Source: Spirosoma sp. (GTDB lineage Bacteria; Bacteroidota; Bacteroidia; Cytophagales; Spirosomataceae). From it: a DNA stretch of 64,000 nucleotides. Shown here piece by piece: positions 1 through 9,226 of this stretch. The stretch's first letter is position 1. Every line of letters begins with the position of its first letter. The DNA is taken from the NCBI RefSeq assembly GCF_026391055.1, contig NZ_JAPLET010000024.1, positions 186,001 to 250,000 on the forward strand, written 5' to 3'. The position numbers and the translations under genes are program-made. Under the pieces are notes generated by a model. It saw only the letters and a program-made list of their open reading frames with translations, had not been told where the DNA came from and made no database searches.

Positions 1-879
1 GGCTGCAGTAGTGTAGATATTGGAGGAGGTACTGTAACCTACTTAGAAATTGATTCAGAAGTGCCCGCCTGGTTAAGCTTGAGCTTAACGGCAATTGGCT
101 TTTTAAGTGGCGTTGGTGCTTTACGGACAGCCGGTATGAGCCTATTTGGGGCGGTAGCCTGGACAACTGCCGGAACCGCGAGTGGCGCAGGATGGGGAAT
201 GGGGGCAGGATGGGTGGCCGAACAAGCGGGCTTTGAATCAGGTAGTTTGGTTAATGACTTGGCCGTTATGGGTGGAGGCATGCTTAGCGGAAAGGCAGCT
301 GGCAAAGCCGGGTTAGGCAAAAGTTTACCGGGTGGCAGTAAAGCTACAGAGCCTATTGGTGGACTAGCGAAATCGGGGGTGGGGTCGAAAGCAACTCTGA
401 GAGAGCAACGACTTCAGCGAGTTTATGAGCTGCGGGAAAAACGAGCCAGAGATTTCTACAAGCAACATAACCCGGGTATGAGCGACGCAGATATAGATAG
501 CCATATCAGAGGCATTGATTACAGTAAACGCGTGAAAGTAGTGAAGATAGGCTCTGATCAGAAACTGAACCGGTACGTACGAACTGAAGATGGTAAAATT
601 ATAGATCGAGGAGAATACTTTACCCGCGACACCAAGGCAACGCCATCTGAACTGGGTATTGCTGACTATTATGAAGATGCCAATGGGCAAATCAACATGC
701 GGTTAGACAAACAGACAGGGGTACTAAAACAACCGGATGGTGTTGAGAACATCGGGCTTGAAAGTACGGCACAAGCAATTCCCGACGATTTCAGCATACC
801 AGGCATTGTTCAACCAACCGATGGCGGAGCTAATCAGATTTACATCCCCCGAAGTCAGGACTATTCGTTTGAAAAGTAA
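1..879 (+). CDS. C-terminal part of a probable polymorphic toxin (T6SS effector), cut by the left edge
   Basis: The frame is open from base 1 to the stop at 879, so the GTG at 61 is internal and the true start lies outside the window. The first ~100 visible residues are glycine/alanine-rich and hydrophobic, with two or more possible membrane segments, as in the translocation regions of secreted toxins. From about base 400 the composition changes to a compact 160-residue domain with the order RVYELREKRARDFY, HIRGIDYSKRVKVV, an aromatic-Val-Arg strand followed by GEYFT, then PSELGI, an EST motif and a GG-x-x-Q-IYIP ending. I associate this order with the polymorphic toxin type 46 group, which may have an ADP-ribosyltransferase-like fold; that is from memory and unconfirmed. 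Position directly before an orphan small gene and tssEFG supports a T6SS effector. Confidence 0.6.
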   Translation, partial: GCSSVDIGGGTVTYLEIDSEVPAWLSLSLTAIGFLSGVGALRTAGMSLFGAVAWTTAGTASGAGWGMGAGWVAEQAGFESGSLVNDLAVMGGGMLSGKAAGKAGLGKSLPGGSKATEPIGGLAKSGVGSKATLREQRLQRVYELREKRARDFYKQHNPGMSDADIDSHIRGIDYSKRVKVVKIGSDQKLNRYVRTEDGKIIDRGEYFTRDTKATPSELGIADYYEDANGQINMRLDKQTGVLKQPDGVENIGLESTAQAIPDDFSIPGIVQPTDGGANQIYIPRSQDYSFEK

Positions 880-891
880 AAAAGCCTTCCC

Positions 892-1182
892 ATGAGATTC
901 AAAGAACAGGATAAATATGAACAACTCATTCAATTTGCCTTGGATGGCACCGCAGAACGCATCGCCAGGAACTTGAGCATCAATTTATTCAAGACAATAC
1001 AAGAGCAGCTTTTCCTAATAAGAAGTATTGTTTTTACCGAAAAGCGCCAGCCAACATTTGAAGAAAAAAATGCAGTCTTTATCTCTTCATTAGCCAGAAA
1101 CCATTTTGCGCCCGGAAATCAATATGGCGATACGTTAAGCCTGATAAATTACTGGTTTACCCACTTGGTTTTCGAAGAATGA
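892..1182 (+). CDS. Small acidic protein, candidate immunity protein for the upstream toxin
   Basis: This 96-residue protein starts 12 bases after the toxin stop codon and ends 10 bases before tssE. It has no signal peptide or membrane segment and is predicted to be largely helical (DKYEQLIQFAL, IQEQLFLIRSIVF). I do not recognise the family. In polymorphic toxin systems the gene immediately 3' of the toxin is usually the cognate immunity protein, and its small size, cytoplasmic character and tight spacing fit that role. The function is inferred from position only. Confidence 0.5.
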   Translation: MRFKEQDKYEQLIQFALDGTAERIARNLSINLFKTIQEQLFLIRSIVFTEKRQPTFEEKNAVFISSLARNHFAPGNQYGDTLSLINYWFTHLVFEE

Positions 1183-1192
1183 TGCCAGAATC

Positions 1193-1702
1193 GTGAGTCA
1201 TTCTCTCCCGATCGTCAAGTACCCTCTCATCCGCCCAAAAATGCCCGACTATTACTACCGCCTGCCGCTCCGCTTAGACCTGATTACCAGTGGTGGCCAG
1301 AATAAACAGGATACCACCGCTACCCGCGAGCTGATGTGCTCGCTCGAAGACTCCCTCTGGAATCATATCTATCTCATTCTGACGACTCCCTTTCGCGAAG
1401 TTCGGTTCGACGATGCGTTCGGCAGCGCCATCTGGGAGTATGACCTGAATGCAGGCAGTGAAGTTAACGAAACCCGTTGGGAGAGCAGTATCAAGGATAT
1501 GATCGAGGACAGCGTCAGGAGTTACGAAAAGCGGCTCGAATCAATTAAAATAGCCGTAAAACTGAATCGGGATGGCTTCACCGATGCCCACCGGCGGCTT
1601 ACCATTACCGTAACGGGCTACATTCGGGGGCTGAACCGCCAGGGATTTACGTTTCAACGGGATATTATCATTGCCCCATTCATTGCTGAACACCTTCGCT
1701 GA
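1193..1702 (+). CDS. tssE: T6SS baseplate protein TssE (gp25-like)
   Basis: This 169-residue protein has the gp25/TssE pattern: a central Leu-rich helix (EDSLWNHIYLILTTPFREVRF), then DDAFGSAIWEYD, and a C-terminal beta strand region (RRLTITVTGYIRG). TssE is the wedge component that nucleates sheath assembly on the T6SS baseplate, as gp25 does in phage T4. The GTG at 1193 is the first start; an in-frame ATG at 1241 (MPDYYYR) would shorten the protein by 16 residues. The stop is two bases before the tssF start, so the genes are co-transcribed. The length is at the upper end for the family because of the N-terminal extension. Confidence 0.8.
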   Translation: MSHSLPIVKYPLIRPKMPDYYYRLPLRLDLITSGGQNKQDTTATRELMCSLEDSLWNHIYLILTTPFREVRFDDAFGSAIWEYDLNAGSEVNETRWESSIKDMIEDSVRSYEKRLESIKIAVKLNRDGFTDAHRRLTITVTGYIRGLNRQGFTFQRDIIIAPFIAEHLR

Positions 1703-1704
1703 CT

Positions 1705-3627
1705 ATGAGCTTATTAGATACTTCCAATTTCACAAGGGATGAAGTCCGCAAGCGCATGACGGAGCGGGCCGCTTCCATCTGGCAAATGCGCGTTCGGGAT
1801 GTCGATACCGCCGACCCACTGGTTGGCTACCTGCTGGATGCCTGCGCGTTTGAGTTTGAAAATACGGCCAAGGTCATCGAAGCCACCCGGCACCGGATTG
1901 TAGACCGGCTGGCCAGTGTCATGTGTCCGGAAGTGATTGACCTTCCCCGTCCGGCACACGCCATTCTGAACTGCCGTCCCGAAAACCCAATCGTCGATTT
2001 ACCCCAGACGGCGCAGTTTTTTCACCGGCAGTTCAACCGAAGTACCAACGAATGGAATCAGGACGTACTATTTTCGCCCGCCAGCACGACCCGGCTCATC
2101 GACGCCGAAGTCCGTTACGTACTGAGCGATCAGAGCCTTTGCCAGCTTCGTGGTCGCGACCGGTTGCCCATACAACCCCGGCCGCAATTTATGCCTTTCA
2201 CGCCCTACCGATCCGTTTGGATTGGACTGGCCGTCGACAAGGAGGTTAAGTCGCTGGCCGGCCTGTCCTTTTATGTTGACTGGGAAAATGAACCGGATGC
2301 CGTAAAGGCCAGCTATTACCGCAAACTACAGGATACGAATCAGACAAGCTGGTGGTTAAACGGCCAGCCCCTGCCGGTCAAAACGGGCTTACACTCCCCT
2401 ACACCACCATCAGATTCTGAATTGGCCGGTTATGAAATGCCCAACCAGCAGCTCATCCAACAACTCGATGCGCTTAAACAACTGGAGACCGATGTGCTGA
2501 GCTACTATAACCAGGCCTTTGTGACCCTGGGCGATCTACCCGATAAAACCACCTTCGACTACAGCCCGAAGGCGTATCCGGAAGGGTTTACCGTGTCGGA
2601 CAGCATCGTACAGCGGCATTTTAATGAAAAGCTGGTTTGGGTCGAACTCCGTTTGCGCGGAGATTTTCCACCGGCCGCCATTGTCAAAATGGACGTACGG
2701 GTCAACTGCTTCCCAATCATGAACCGGCGGCTGCGGGATGAACAGCAAAATCTCCAGCAAACCATCAATGTGTTCCCGCTCATTTCGCCCGAAGAGTTTT
2801 TATGTATTCGGCGTGTGTTTTATACCGATGGCAATGACCTGTATCGTTCCTCTCCGCTCCGGAATGCCGATGAAATGGCCGAAAACTCGTTCATGTGGCG
2901 ACCACAGGGCGTTGGCCGTTTCGATGTTCGGGATGCGCGCGAAATTCTGCATTATGTACAGCAGCTGCTGCGCGAGGAAAGCCGCGCCTTTTCGGCGTTA
3001 GGCTCGGGTGTGTTCATGGAAATCATCGAAAGCCTGAACCGCAATGTCAACGAACTCAAAGTTAAACTGGAACGAGAAGCATCGCAGGGCTTCAAGGTGG
3101 GTTATCCGTACATTTTTATTAAGCCCCGACAGCCAAACTCGACGGTAAATGTCTGTATTCAGTTCTGGAGTACCAACGGTGCCGAAGGCAACGGCATCCG
3201 GGCAGGTGCGAAGATAAACCTGTACACAGAGACCTTTGGCTTAACAGAAACGAACATACAGCTCCTGACCGATACCGTTGGTGGGCGAAACAAGCCCGAC
3301 GTGGCGGAGAAAGAACTGATTCTCCGGCAAACCCTGCTCACCCGCCATCGACTCGTGACAATGGAAGATATTCGAGCGGCCTGCCAGACCTTTTTTGGGG
3401 GACGTCTTGTCGATTCAACCGTACACGTGACGGTGCAGAAAGGCTTCGCGGAGGGGTTGATTGAAGGGGCGGGGTACGTACGTTGCCTCGATGTAGTCAT
3501 AACGCCCCAGCAGCCGGATCGACTGAGTGACGAGGAGTGGGCATCTGAGTGCGAACGCTGTCGGCATTACCTCACGGGGCAATCAGCCATGAACCTTCCT
3601 TACCGGGTACAAATCAGAAAACCGTAA
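1705..3627 (+). CDS. tssF: T6SS baseplate protein TssF
   Basis: At 640 residues it has the usual TssF length and sits in the standard order tssE-tssF-tssG. The N-terminus carries the family-like alpha-helical section (RMTERAASIWQMR, DPLVGYLLDACAFEFE), with the conserved idea 'DPDVERLIEAFAFL' recognisable, followed by PEVIDLPRPAHAIL where TssF proteins usually have a proline-rich turn. The C-terminal section contains RLVTMEDIRAACQTFFGG, similar to the gp6-like domain. TssF and TssG form the baseplate wedge heterotrimer core. The gene begins two bases after tssE and ends nine bases before the tssG ATG. Assignment rests on context plus moderate motif similarity; Bacteroidota TssF is divergent from proteobacterial VasA. 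Confidence 0.75.
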   Translation: MSLLDTSNFTRDEVRKRMTERAASIWQMRVRDVDTADPLVGYLLDACAFEFENTAKVIEATRHRIVDRLASVMCPEVIDLPRPAHAILNCRPENPIVDLPQTAQFFHRQFNRSTNEWNQDVLFSPASTTRLIDAEVRYVLSDQSLCQLRGRDRLPIQPRPQFMPFTPYRSVWIGLAVDKEVKSLAGLSFYVDWENEPDAVKASYYRKLQDTNQTSWWLNGQPLPVKTGLHSPTPPSDSELAGYEMPNQQLIQQLDALKQLETDVLSYYNQAFVTLGDLPDKTTFDYSPKAYPEGFTVSDSIVQRHFNEKLVWVELRLRGDFPPAAIVKMDVRVNCFPIMNRRLRDEQQNLQQTINVFPLISPEEFLCIRRVFYTDGNDLYRSSPLRNADEMAENSFMWRPQGVGRFDVRDAREILHYVQQLLREESRAFSALGSGVFMEIIESLNRNVNELKVKLEREASQGFKVGYPYIFIKPRQPNSTVNVCIQFWSTNGAEGNGIRAGAKINLYTETFGLTETNIQLLTDTVGGRNKPDVAEKELILRQTLLTRHRLVTMEDIRAACQTFFGGRLVDSTVHVTVQKGFAEGLIEGAGYVRCLDVVITPQQPDRLSDEEWASECERCRHYLTGQSAMNLPYRVQIRKP

Positions 3628-3636
3628 CTATTGACC

Positions 3637-4770
3637 ATGGACGACTTCAACCAATACGGGCCGTTGCTCCACTACCAGCAGGAAGTTATTGGCCTTAACC
3701 AAAGCAGAGCGATTGGTGAATCGCCCGTTGATCTGCGGCTGGAGGTAATTCTGGCCGAATTGGCTCACCAGGGTTTAGATCCCCTGCGCGACGTATTAAT
3801 CCATTCGTGGAGTCTGTTTGAGCGCGATTACCGCAACGATGTGGACCTGGACCCTGAGCGGATACTTATTGGGGATGCCCGCTGCCTGGATAAGCTAAAA
3901 GAGCGGGTGAAAATCGGCCACGCTTCGGCTAACGAAAGTGGCCTACCCAAGCCCGACTGGGACTATGAAGAGCTGGAGCGGCAGCAGGTCTTTTTAAATC
4001 TGGTTGTGCATCGCGACAGCTTGTACGATTACTTACCCGAAGGCCTGTTTCACCAGCCCGTCAACAAAACGCGTGACCGTGATCAATCCGATTGGGCAAT
4101 CGAAATAGCGGAGCAATTTCGCAGGGAGCAGGCAGCCCGGCGATTTTTTCAACCCATCGAACAGGAATTCTATCACCAGCGGTTACTTCTGGAATTGGAG
4201 GAGCGTAAATACCTGCTTACCGAAGAGAATCTGCGCCAGAACGACAAGGGCGAAACGCTGCGCGACTTCTGGCAGCTGCCGTTCCATTTACTGAACATAC
4301 GGCAAGTAGCCAACTTGTTACACCTGCTCCCCATCGTACATCGGATTGTGGGCGATACGGAGCTTGTTGCCCAGGCCTTTCGGTTACTGCTTGGCGTGCC
4401 GGTGAACCTGGAAACCATTCCCCCAATAAATTGCCCAATTGACGAAAACCGCGATGCCTCCCAGGAAACATCGCGGTGGATTGGCCCCGAGCCTGACGAA
4501 TTGGGGCGTTTGTCGTTGGGTAATTTTTCGCTGGGCGGTTATTACCAGGACACTATGCCTGCCCTTCAGCTTAGTTTAGGTCCCCTGTCGACGGATCAGC
4601 TCATCTATTTCTTGCCCGGGCAGGATGGCAGTAAACTACTGGATTTACTGGTGGGGTATTTTATCCCGGCGGAGGTAACGGTGGTCACTCACCTACTGCC
4701 AGACGAACGAAACAAGTACCTGTACGACGATACCCCCACCAGTATACTTGGCTTTGCCGCTTATATCTGA
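3637..4770 (+). CDS. tssG: T6SS baseplate protein TssG
   Basis: This 377-residue cytoplasmic protein follows tssF as tssG does in most T6SS clusters. I chose the ATG at 3637 (MDDFNQYG) over the TTG at 3631. The central region has FWQLPFHLLNIRQVANLLHLLPIVHRI followed by AQAFRLLLGVPVNLE, resembling the TssG section where the second half of the wedge protein begins, and the C-terminal part has the short beta repeats typical of the family. Its stop codon is only one base from the stop of the convergent tssO gene, so there is no room between them for a conventional terminator. The family call is mainly contextual. Confidence 0.65.
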   Translation: MDDFNQYGPLLHYQQEVIGLNQSRAIGESPVDLRLEVILAELAHQGLDPLRDVLIHSWSLFERDYRNDVDLDPERILIGDARCLDKLKERVKIGHASANESGLPKPDWDYEELERQQVFLNLVVHRDSLYDYLPEGLFHQPVNKTRDRDQSDWAIEIAEQFRREQAARRFFQPIEQEFYHQRLLLELEERKYLLTEENLRQNDKGETLRDFWQLPFHLLNIRQVANLLHLLPIVHRIVGDTELVAQAFRLLLGVPVNLETIPPINCPIDENRDASQETSRWIGPEPDELGRLSLGNFSLGGYYQDTMPALQLSLGPLSTDQLIYFLPGQDGSKLLDLLVGYFIPAEVTVVTHLLPDERNKYLYDDTPTSILGFAAYI

Positions 4771-4771
4771 A

Positions 4772-5590
4772 TTATAATTTCACCAACAACTGGTCAATTT
4801 CTCTCACTTTATCCTCCGCCAATTTCTTCAGGGTATAGCTCGATAAGTTGCCCGTGGTAATTTTCTTGAAGTTTACTTTGGCAACGCTGTAAAGCTGTTT
4901 ACGTCTGGGTGTCTGATTGCAGGGCGTCAGAATATCAGCCTGTGCTTTTTGGGAGTTGGCATCACAAAACAATAACTCCCACTTTAAATTGGCAACGGCT
5001 TCGTTGTTCTGGCTTCCGCCACCTCCTCCCGATGACTTCTGCAGGCTGGTAATCAGTTGATCTTTGGTTCGTACCGTATTCTCAAGTCCTTCTTTGGCGC
5101 TTCGAAGCGACTCATTTTCTGCCTTGAGCCGTTGTAACTCGCTGGTTTCCGTACGCACGCCATGCAAATTTTCTTCAAGTCGGATACGGGCGGCCCGCTC
5201 TACAGACAGGCGCGTCAGATAAATGACTGCACTATTCTTAATATCCTTTCGGGTGCCGGTAAACTGACTATCTGTTAACTGCTTGATTGCCTTATCAAAG
5301 TCGTCTTTTTCCTTTTTTGCATCGGCAACCCATCCTTCCCATAAAGTAGCCGTTCCAAGGCCAGTAGCCTGGGCCTCATCCCGTTTTTTCATAATATCAA
5401 TGTAACTCTGGACATTGATCAACGACTCGGACAGTGTTTTCTGCTCCGGGCCGCCATCGCCGACCGCCGTTCCTTTACCCTGGTTTCCCAGCATATAACC
5501 GGCATAAAGTGGAATGATCAGGAGAAGAACGTATACCGCAATGAAGGTAATGATGGAAGTACTGCGTTCGGCACTGTTTACAGCTTGCAT
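4772..5590 (-). CDS. tssO: T6SSiii membrane protein TssO
   Basis: The 272-residue protein has a short cytoplasmic N-terminus (NSAER), one transmembrane helix at about residues 12-33 (ITFIAVYVLLLIIPLYAGYML), a long helical region and a coiled coil around residues 125-180 (SELQRLKAENESLRSAKEGLE), then a glycine-rich linker and a small C-terminal region with two cysteines. TssO is one of the proteins that distinguish the Bacteroidota T6SSiii and is thought to help replace the TssJLM membrane complex. The NxxER-plus-TM start matches what I recall of TssO, but the protein is longer than usual. It lies 32 bases after tssK on the same strand. Confidence 0.6.
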   Translation of the reverse strand: MQAVNSAERSTSIITFIAVYVLLLIIPLYAGYMLGNQGKGTAVGDGGPEQKTLSESLINVQSYIDIMKKRDEAQATGLGTATLWEGWVADAKKEKDDFDKAIKQLTDSQFTGTRKDIKNSAVIYLTRLSVERAARIRLEENLHGVRTETSELQRLKAENESLRSAKEGLENTVRTKDQLITSLQKSSGGGGGSQNNEAVANLKWELLFCDANSQKAQADILTPCNQTPRRKQLYSVAKVNFKKITTGNLSSYTLKKLAEDKVREIDQLLVKL

Positions 5591-5622
5591 GATGTGAAAT
5601 TGGGTTAGTGGTTAAAGGTAGT

Positions 5623-6897
5623 TTATTGCCGGGGGCGGGTAAGCTTGTAATCAAAAACATCGGTAGTAGCGGATGAAGCACTTTCTCGGGGGATATTCTG
5701 CCGATTTGTCACGACAGACCTTCGACGGATTTCCCAGTCATCCGTACCCTGACCAATGTAATCAAGCTCCGTCAACTGGTGAACGATTCGATAAATATGT
5801 ATCCAGCACTCACGAATGGCCATCAATTGAGGCTGTACGTCGAAATGCGTATAGGGGTAGTCGATCACGGTGGTTAAGGCATTTCGCAAGACACTGGGTG
5901 CGATGCTTGTCCAGTCATTGAAGTAGCTCAGTACTTTCTCTTCACCCATCTGGGTAGCACCGTACCGCGCATCGGGATGATTAAGGCACGAGTTTGTTGT
6001 ACGCAACCGCCGTGTTGCCAGCGTGATGGCTTCAATAGCATAAATTGGCGGCAATTGACGGCCCGTAAACCGCAGCTGGTTGATGGGCTCATCCAGATGA
6101 TCGGCTAGTTGCTCAGCCCAATCCCGAATCAGCTCGGCCAGTGGAATTGTATCCTGCTTCACTTCATCGGAACCACGCTTTTTACAGACTAGTCTAACCA
6201 CTTCGAGGGCATCCCGCTGAGTTTCGGCGAGTAGTTTTGCCATTTCGCCAGCCCATTCAGCTAACTTGATATGGCTGTTAACGGCTGCACAGGCCGGTAT
6301 ATACGTTTCGTCTTTACTGATCCGATCGGCCTGGCTACGGAGTCGGCCAACAATCAACCTCGTCGACTCAAAGTCATCCGACATAAACGGGACTTGGCCG
6401 TCGATATCCGGTCGGCTGGTGAATAGGTGACTGGGTTCAATACTTAATTGATACGTTGGTAAGGTAAAGGGGGGCCGTGCCATATACTCTTCCGGCGATG
6501 GCTGACCGTAGGGCTTACGATTGAACAGATTGACGGACAGAACAACCAGGAAATCCAGCTCCTTTTCGCGCGGGAGGTTGTATTTCTCACGCAACTCATT
6601 CAGGTTGGTCGATACCGTTAACTGGTCATTGATAATTTCAATCCGGCATCCGGCACCCGTAATGGCCCGGCAATTGAAAAGCTGAACCCGTACATTCTGA
6701 TTCGACTCCGGTACAACCTGAAGATTAAACGCGGGCGCATTGGACGGAAGCAACCCATAGTTAAAGGCATTAAGGCCCACAGCGGTTGAGTCCCGAAGGT
6801 GATCATTTACAAAATGCTCGAACTCGGAGAAGTGTCGGCGGGCAATTTTCATTCCATCAACCCAGTTGACGGGAAAGTGCTCAAGTTTGGGAAGCAT
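5623..6897 (-). CDS. tssK: T6SS baseplate protein TssK
   Basis: This 424-residue protein opens with FPVNWVDGMKIARRHFSEFEHFVND, matching the TssK signature in which a V-x-W-x-x-GM segment is followed by xxHFQ. The middle is a beta-rich shell-like domain (residues ~50-180), followed by a helical section (AEWAGEMAKLLAETQRDALEVVRLV) and a C-terminal helical domain. TssK is the baseplate adaptor that connects the TssEFG wedges to the membrane complex. It is the second gene of a - strand set beginning with the Ser/Thr kinase (33-base gap) and ending with tssO. Confidence 0.8.
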   Translation of the reverse strand: MLPKLEHFPVNWVDGMKIARRHFSEFEHFVNDHLRDSTAVGLNAFNYGLLPSNAPAFNLQVVPESNQNVRVQLFNCRAITGAGCRIEIINDQLTVSTNLNELREKYNLPREKELDFLVVLSVNLFNRKPYGQPSPEEYMARPPFTLPTYQLSIEPSHLFTSRPDIDGQVPFMSDDFESTRLIVGRLRSQADRISKDETYIPACAAVNSHIKLAEWAGEMAKLLAETQRDALEVVRLVCKKRGSDEVKQDTIPLAELIRDWAEQLADHLDEPINQLRFTGRQLPPIYAIEAITLATRRLRTTNSCLNHPDARYGATQMGEEKVLSYFNDWTSIAPSVLRNALTTVIDYPYTHFDVQPQLMAIRECWIHIYRIVHQLTELDYIGQGTDDWEIRRRSVVTNRQNIPRESASSATTDVFDYKLTRPRQ

Positions 6898-6929
6898 ACG
6901 TGGCAGTGGTTATAAAAACGGGTTTACGA

Positions 6930-8660
6930 TTAATGGCAAAAGCCTTTCCGTTTGAAATCGTCAAGAACTGATTGAGCTTCTTTATTGGCCGAGTCGGTTG
7001 CGGCCTGCTTCAGGTAGTTAAGCACGGCACATGCATCCTGTTTAGTAACCAGCCGATTACCTGCCAAGTACAGCTCACCCAGCGTAACTTGCGCAAATGA
7101 ATCTCCCCCATCTGCTCCTTTTTGATACAAAGCGACAGCTTCGTTCGTCAGGCCCCTTGCCCGGTTAACATTTTTGAAGTCAACACCATCGGCTAGCAGG
7201 CCAAGGTAATAATAGGCTTTGGCACTGTTGCCATTGGCCCCTTTCTGGAACCACTCCTTCGCTTTCACCAAATCCGGTTGAATGGCGTCGGTATTGCTCC
7301 CGCCAAAGTAGTAAATAACCCCTAAGTCAGTCATGGCCTCCGGGTTTGACAGAAACGCTGGCGTATCCTGATACCGGCTGAACTGTGCCAGAGCGGAACT
7401 ATATTTCTCCTGCTGATAATCGGCAATACCCTGCCTGATTCCATTGACCTGCTCCGGATCAGAAGCAGGCTTTTTTATCGGTGTCTCGTCAGTGGTTTCC
7501 CTCACTTTAGCGGTTGGGTTAGCCGATGGTTCTTTCGCTTGCCGACCTAGTAATGCATACGCTCCTCCGGCCAGAACGGCTACCCCCAGCACGACTCCTA
7601 TTACCCAGCCCAACCGAGATGGGGAGGCCGTCGTTGCAGGCATAGCAGTAACCGGCACCTGCCCCGCTGATTGGGCAGGTTCAACAACAGGCTCAGGTTT
7701 TGAGGGGGCAACTCTGGTAACTGGAATAGCTGGTTTCGGGCTAACATACTGAACCGGTTGCCGCAGTTGTGTGGCCTCTTCTGTTAAGGCAGCCGCCTGC
7801 GTTTCGCTATACCGGACCGGTTGGTTCAATTCGGTGGCATCTTCCGGAATAGACGAACTAGCGGTTAATGCTTCCGCAAAGGCTTCACAGGTCTGAAAAC
7901 GATCGGTGGGCTTTTTTTCGGTAGCCTTTTGAATAGCTTCGTTTACCACCGCCGAGACATGCGGCAAGTTGGGTAAAGGCTGCTGAACAATGGCACTTTG
8001 AATGCCGAATGCGGATTGCTGCTGATCGTCGTAGGGTTTTGTGCCTGCTAGTAACGTATAGAGTGTTACGCCAAGAGAATAAATATCGGTTCGATAGTCA
8101 ACATCTTTCGGGGCCAGAATCTGTTCAGGACTCATGTACAAGGGCGATCCCATCAGGGCATCAATTTGGGTCAACCCCATGTCAGTGCCAACAATTTTGG
8201 CGATTCCGAAATCCATCACTTTCACCTGTCCGGCAGCGGTCAGGAAAAGATTGGCCGGTTTGACGTCCCGATGAAAATAGCCCTTTTTATGAACGTAGCC
8301 GAATGCGTCCAGTACTTTCAGAAACAAGTCGACGGCCTGTTTTTCCGGTACCCTACCTTGTTTTCGTATGTAACGATGCATATCCTGCCCATCCAGGTAT
8401 TCCATAACAATGGCCAGTGTATCTCCTTCTTCGTAGTAATCCTCAACCCGACGTATATAAGGATGGTCAAGTTTTACCATAATCTGCGCTTCGTTACGAA
8501 AGCGATCTGAAACCGAAGATTCGTAGGCAATCAATTCAGGCTTCAGAAGTTTGATAGCGAATGGGCGGCCAACTGAATTTTCGGCGTACCATACGCTTGC
8601 CATCCCTCCCTGACCAAGTTCATGCAGTAAATTATACGTAAGTAGTTTGCGGATAGACAT
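6930..8660 (-). CDS. Membrane Ser/Thr protein kinase with Sel1-like repeats
   Basis: Residues ~8-265 form a complete Hanks-type kinase: glycine loop GQGGMASVW, invariant Lys in FAIKLLK, catalytic loop FHRDVKPANLF, DFGIAK and SPEQ with a PknB-like fold order. All key residues are present, so it should be active. A Pro-rich linker leads to one transmembrane helix at ~349-371, and the ~200-residue extracytoplasmic part contains Sel1/TPR-like repeats (SAKAYYYLGLLADG, SFAQVTLGELYLAG). It heads the - strand kinase-tssK-tssO set. By analogy with PpkA, which phosphorylates Fha to activate T6SS in Pseudomonas, it may control this T6SS with the PP2C and FHA proteins encoded divergently. The start at 8660 gives a kinase domain beginning near the N-terminus, as usual. 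Confidence 0.85.
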   Translation of the reverse strand: MSIRKLLTYNLLHELGQGGMASVWYAENSVGRPFAIKLLKPELIAYESSVSDRFRNEAQIMVKLDHPYIRRVEDYYEEGDTLAIVMEYLDGQDMHRYIRKQGRVPEKQAVDLFLKVLDAFGYVHKKGYFHRDVKPANLFLTAAGQVKVMDFGIAKIVGTDMGLTQIDALMGSPLYMSPEQILAPKDVDYRTDIYSLGVTLYTLLAGTKPYDDQQQSAFGIQSAIVQQPLPNLPHVSAVVNEAIQKATEKKPTDRFQTCEAFAEALTASSSIPEDATELNQPVRYSETQAAALTEEATQLRQPVQYVSPKPAIPVTRVAPSKPEPVVEPAQSAGQVPVTAMPATTASPSRLGWVIGVVLGVAVLAGGAYALLGRQAKEPSANPTAKVRETTDETPIKKPASDPEQVNGIRQGIADYQQEKYSSALAQFSRYQDTPAFLSNPEAMTDLGVIYYFGGSNTDAIQPDLVKAKEWFQKGANGNSAKAYYYLGLLADGVDFKNVNRARGLTNEAVALYQKGADGGDSFAQVTLGELYLAGNRLVTKQDACAVLNYLKQAATDSANKEAQSVLDDFKRKGFCH

Positions 8661-9226
8661 GAGGTAATTGCGACGGCGAAATGCTTATTAGGCTCTAATT
8701 AGCAAAATTTTAGCAATATTATACGAAAGTTAAGGGATACTTATTTTCAACTAATTCGAAATACATTTACCTTGCAGTATCTACTCATGTTAACATGCAG
8801 GGTTGCTATCCACCCTTATCACTACATACATATGCCATTAACTGATATTATCAAACGCGTTGTTTACGGTTATCACGTCGGAGTAAGGGCTCAATTCAAC
8901 TTTTCGTATAGGTTAAGGCCTGCTCAGCATTTATTGCCCCATAGAGTTCCCCTTAGCCAGTAGGTCCATGGTTTAGCCATCAGGTCAAGGTTTATTCCTG
9001 GCCCATCAAGATAATCGAAACTACTTCCATTAGGCTGCTACGGCTAGCTAACCGCAGGAGTACACCAACTTAAGTCATTGACTGTCCGTAGGCTCTATTT
9101 GCTATTTTAAGTTTCATTAAATACGCGGTCAAGTTGTTTCTCCACTTGATAATAAAGCTACTTGTACGTTTGCGTATGGCTTGTAAGTATACTATTCGAC
9201 AACCCGGTTATTAATCCACTACTGCC
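8661..9226. other. Divergent intergenic region between the kinase operon and the FHA operon
   Basis: The 566 bases contain no convincing coding frame. The first ~110 bases are AT-rich and probably hold the - strand promoter, though I could not fix its boxes. The right end holds a candidate + strand promoter (entered separately). The middle part is mixed-composition sequence with no repeat or RNA gene that I can recognise. Confidence 0.5.
9146..9172 (+). promoter_or_regulatory. Candidate Bacteroidota-type promoter of the FHA/PP2C operon
   Basis: TTG at 9146-9148 and TACGTTTG at 9165-9172 are separated by 16 bases. TAnnTTTG is the -7 consensus of the Bacteroidota housekeeping sigma factor; the spacing is slightly shorter than typical. 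The box lies 54 bases before the first start codon of the operon. Confidence 0.4.

Noticed and set aside
1193-6897. Phage tail or extracellular contractile injection system instead of T6SS
   Set aside because: The presence of TssK, TssF, TssG and a TssO-like protein favours a T6SS; no phage tail or tube gene is in the window. A check of the left flank would confirm.
8772-8963. 63-residue frame in the gap between the kinase and FHA operons
   Set aside because: Short, no motif, and composition like the non-coding flanks.
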